The notes below the pieces were generated by a model. It was not told where the DNA came from. It saw only the letters and a list, made by a program, of their open reading frames with translations, and did no database searches. From assembly GCF_009905375.1 (NCBI RefSeq), contig NC_133656.1:241236401-241300400 (forward strand): a DNA stretch of 64,000 nt, in the 5' to 3' direction. The stretch's first letter is position 1. The number at the start of each line of letters is the position of its first letter. The DNA comes from Apium graveolens. Taxonomy: Eukaryota > Streptophyta > Magnoliopsida > Apiales > Apiaceae. Below, in pieces: positions 63,201-64,000 of the stretch. Made by a program: the position numbers and the translations under genes.

Positions 63201-64000
63201 TGGATTTAGCGGATACAATCAGATCAAAATGCATAAGAATGACATTCCAAATGTATCATTTATCACTGACTTTGGTGTTTATTGTTATCTTGTTATGGCG
63301 TTTGGTCTCAAGAATGCAGGAGCCACCTATCAGAGGTTGGTGAATAAAATTTTTAAGGATCTTATTGGGAAGACTATGGAAGTCTATGTTGATGACATGC
63401 TAGTCAAGAGTCTAGTAAAGACTGATCATATAACCCATTTGAGGGAAGCTTTTGAGGTCCTGAGGTACCACAAGATGATGTTGAATCCTACGAAGTGTGC
63501 TTTCGGAGTAGGATCTGGAAAATTCTTGGGATTGATGGTCTCAAAGAGGGGAATTGAGGCTAACCCCGATAAAATAAAGGCAATCCTGGACATGGAACCC
63601 CCAAAAACTGTCAAGGATGTTCAGAAACTCACAGGAAGGGTTGCTGCGCTAGGACGATTCATCTCCAAGTCAGGAGACAAGTGCTTGTCATTCTTCAAGT
63701 CATTAAAGAACATTAAAGACTTTATATGGAGTGAGGAAAATCAGAAGGCATTTGAAGAATTAAAGAAGTATATGGGCCAGGCCCCGTTGTTGGCCAAGCC
63801 AGTTCTGAGTGAAGTTTTATTCTTGTACTTGGCTATTTCAGAAAGCGCTTTGAGCGCGGTGTTGGTTAAGGAGGAACTGAAAGTCCAGAAACCCGTATAC
63901 TATGTCAGCAAAATCTTGCATGGTGCAGAGTTGAATTATTCAACTATTGAGAAATTCGCTTTAGCCTTGATAATGGCTTCAAGAAAGCTGCGTCCTTATT
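60265..64000 (+). CDS. gag-pol: gag-pol frame of the second copy, partial
   Basis: Open from ATG 60265 to the window end, through Gag, zinc knuckle, protease (DNGAS), reverse transcriptase (YVDDM near 63387) and into the first RNase H. One coding change was noted against the first copy: Leu to Pro near 62347. The integrase, where the first copy has its stop, lies outside the window, so its state is unknown. Confidence 0.85.
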   Translation, partial: MARTRRTIGAIEEGTPSETTQVISSTVEVPPHSTYASIQEEAQTGATQPQLQGTTTLIQGTNPQVQQIHIPVNSRPVGYEYSTIVTTNPPYGIPLHPEVGGSGYARRSEARGRSPPYIRGLGPIPEDREFYGPYTERDSESSDDEVAPRRKRPGKEPMADGRQRPQSTPGANPQVVQERIRAHEAEIQRLRRDLEAHQATRPHIPPRGRNPPPIIDLDGSVRRRAAVPRTDPSNLLPLGDPDDPTPPFTEEIMNAHISRKFKMPTIKAYDGTGDPANHVRTFSNALLLQPVNDAIKCRAFPQTLSGMAQRWYSRLPPNSIGSFRELSQAFNKQFISGRVHEKSSASLMSIVQGAKESLRDYLNRFTKEALKVPDLDDKVAMIALQQGTRDEFFKMSLAKRPPENMLQLQERAGKYIKVEESMRKTVVSNEPTGGKKRKTDLKYVAKDKYPRTEQNPDSTPKKEGPGEKFTEYAKLNAPRSQILMEIEKDRDIRWPKPLKADPAKLDKGKYCRFHKDVGHDTDECRQLKDEIEFLIRKGRLNKYTEDGGDRNNNGRKNFEDRRRDQDDQGRNPQPRGPVINAIFGGPRHPRGPVINTIFGGPTAAGLSKNSRKAYTREVMHIVGEAPKRARTEVTLAFDDFDLEGVKFPHDDPLVITPIIGNSPVKKVLMDNGASVDILLHDTFLRMGYNDSQLTPTDMPIYGFAGVEYPVEGIIKLPTTIGTEPRQATQMLDFVVVKASSTYNAIMGRTGIHAFKAVPSSYHSVMKFPTRNGIGEERGDQKMARSCYVASLRADGVGGQVLPIEDMDVRENDENRGRPAEELVSVPLDPENPERMTFIGATLEEPLRGKLVKFLQENSDVFAWSAADMPGIDPELITHKLNVDPSRKTVKQKKRNFAPERQEAIKQEVEKLLEAGFIEEIQFPEWLANPVMVKKANGKWRMCIDFTDLNDACPKDCFPLPRIDTLIDATAGHEMLSFMDGFSGYNQIKMHKNDIPNVSFITDFGVYCYLVMAFGLKNAGATYQRLVNKIFKDLIGKTMEVYVDDMLVKSLVKTDHITHLREAFEVLRYHKMMLNPTKCAFGVGSGKFLGLMVSKRGIEANPDKIKAILDMEPPKTVKDVQKLTGRVAALGRFISKSGDKCLSFFKSLKNIKDFIWSEENQKAFEELKKYMGQAPLLAKPVLSEVLFLYLAISESALSAVLVKEELKVQKPVYYVSKILHGAELNYSTIEKFALALIMASRKLRPY

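Larger units (their letters stand above)
50449..64000. repeat. Second unit of the 25.77-kb tandem duplication
   Basis: Near-identical to 24679-38230 and continuing past the window end. All landmarks shift by 25770-25771: LTR end 50697, CACTA terminus 53690, CNOT9-like ATG 55463, retrotransposon start 59678. Confidence 0.9.
59678..64000 (+). mobile_element. Second copy of the Tat retrotransposon, truncated by window end
   Basis: 5' LTR 59678-60229, primer site 60232-60249 and gag-pol from 60265, identical to the first copy apart from a few bases. It shares the insertion site and left target duplication, so it arose by segmental duplication, not by a new transposition. Confidence 0.93.

Noticed and set aside
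59678..64000. An independent second retrotransposon insertion
   Set aside because: Same site, same target duplication and near-identical flanks for many kilobases show it is part of the segmental duplication.

Overview
The window is nuclear DNA from a flowering plant, most likely a dicot. It is AT-rich, its genes have many introns with GT/AG borders, its gene families are plant ones (CNOT9/RCD1-like, plant sorting nexin 2, RRN3, subtilase), and it carries plant Ty3/gypsy and CACTA elements. I cannot name the species from the sequence; nothing prokaryotic or organellar is present.

The window is dominated by repeated duplication of one locus. The core is a nine-exon CNOT9/RCD1-like gene, present as copy 1 (11051-16011), copy 2 (29692-45078, split by a retrotransposon) and copy 3 (55463 to at least 59677, with the same retrotransposon running off the window end). 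Copies 2 and 3 lie in a tandem duplication of about 25.77 kb: 24679-38230 is almost base-for-base the same as 50449-64000. A smaller 4.78 kb tandem duplication (994-5654 and 5770-10434) lies upstream of copy 1. Copy 1 has an open frame but a GC donor in intron 5 and lacks a TATA-like box that copies 2 and 3 keep. Copies 2 and 3 have the GT donor but share an in-frame stop in exon 5.

Between copies 1 and 2 lies a whole CACTA-type DNA transposon (19232-27919, 3-bp target duplication AAT). Instead of a transposase it carries fragments of two unrelated host genes, both on the minus strand: RRN3 (RNA polymerase I initiation factor) and SNX2 (a retromer-associated sorting nexin). A 1711-bp solo LTR with a 5-bp target duplication sits inside an SNX2 exon. 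Right-hand pieces of this transposon, with a ~175-bp tandem repeat and GC-rich subterminal repeats, recur at 1-3182, 5770-7958 and 50449-53690. The unoccupied target site survives at 47461-47470.

Intron 7 of copy 2 holds a 10,467-bp Tat-lineage Ty3/gypsy element (33907-44373) with 552-bp LTRs, a 5-bp target duplication CTATT, a gag-pol frame with dual RNase H, and a spliced antisense gene with its own TATA box. Both coding units carry nonsense codons. The remaining single-copy part (about 48150-50448) holds a Tat-like LTR remnant and a truncated subtilase exon whose catalytic Asp position is Ser.

Inferred order of events: duplication of the CNOT9-like locus; CACTA insertion in one junction (solo LTR inside it before further copying); spread of the CACTA right half with its flank; retrotransposon insertion into copy 2 (LTRs about 1.5% different); and last the 25.77-kb tandem duplication. 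The three CNOT9-like copies are the only candidates for host function here, and none looks undamaged.
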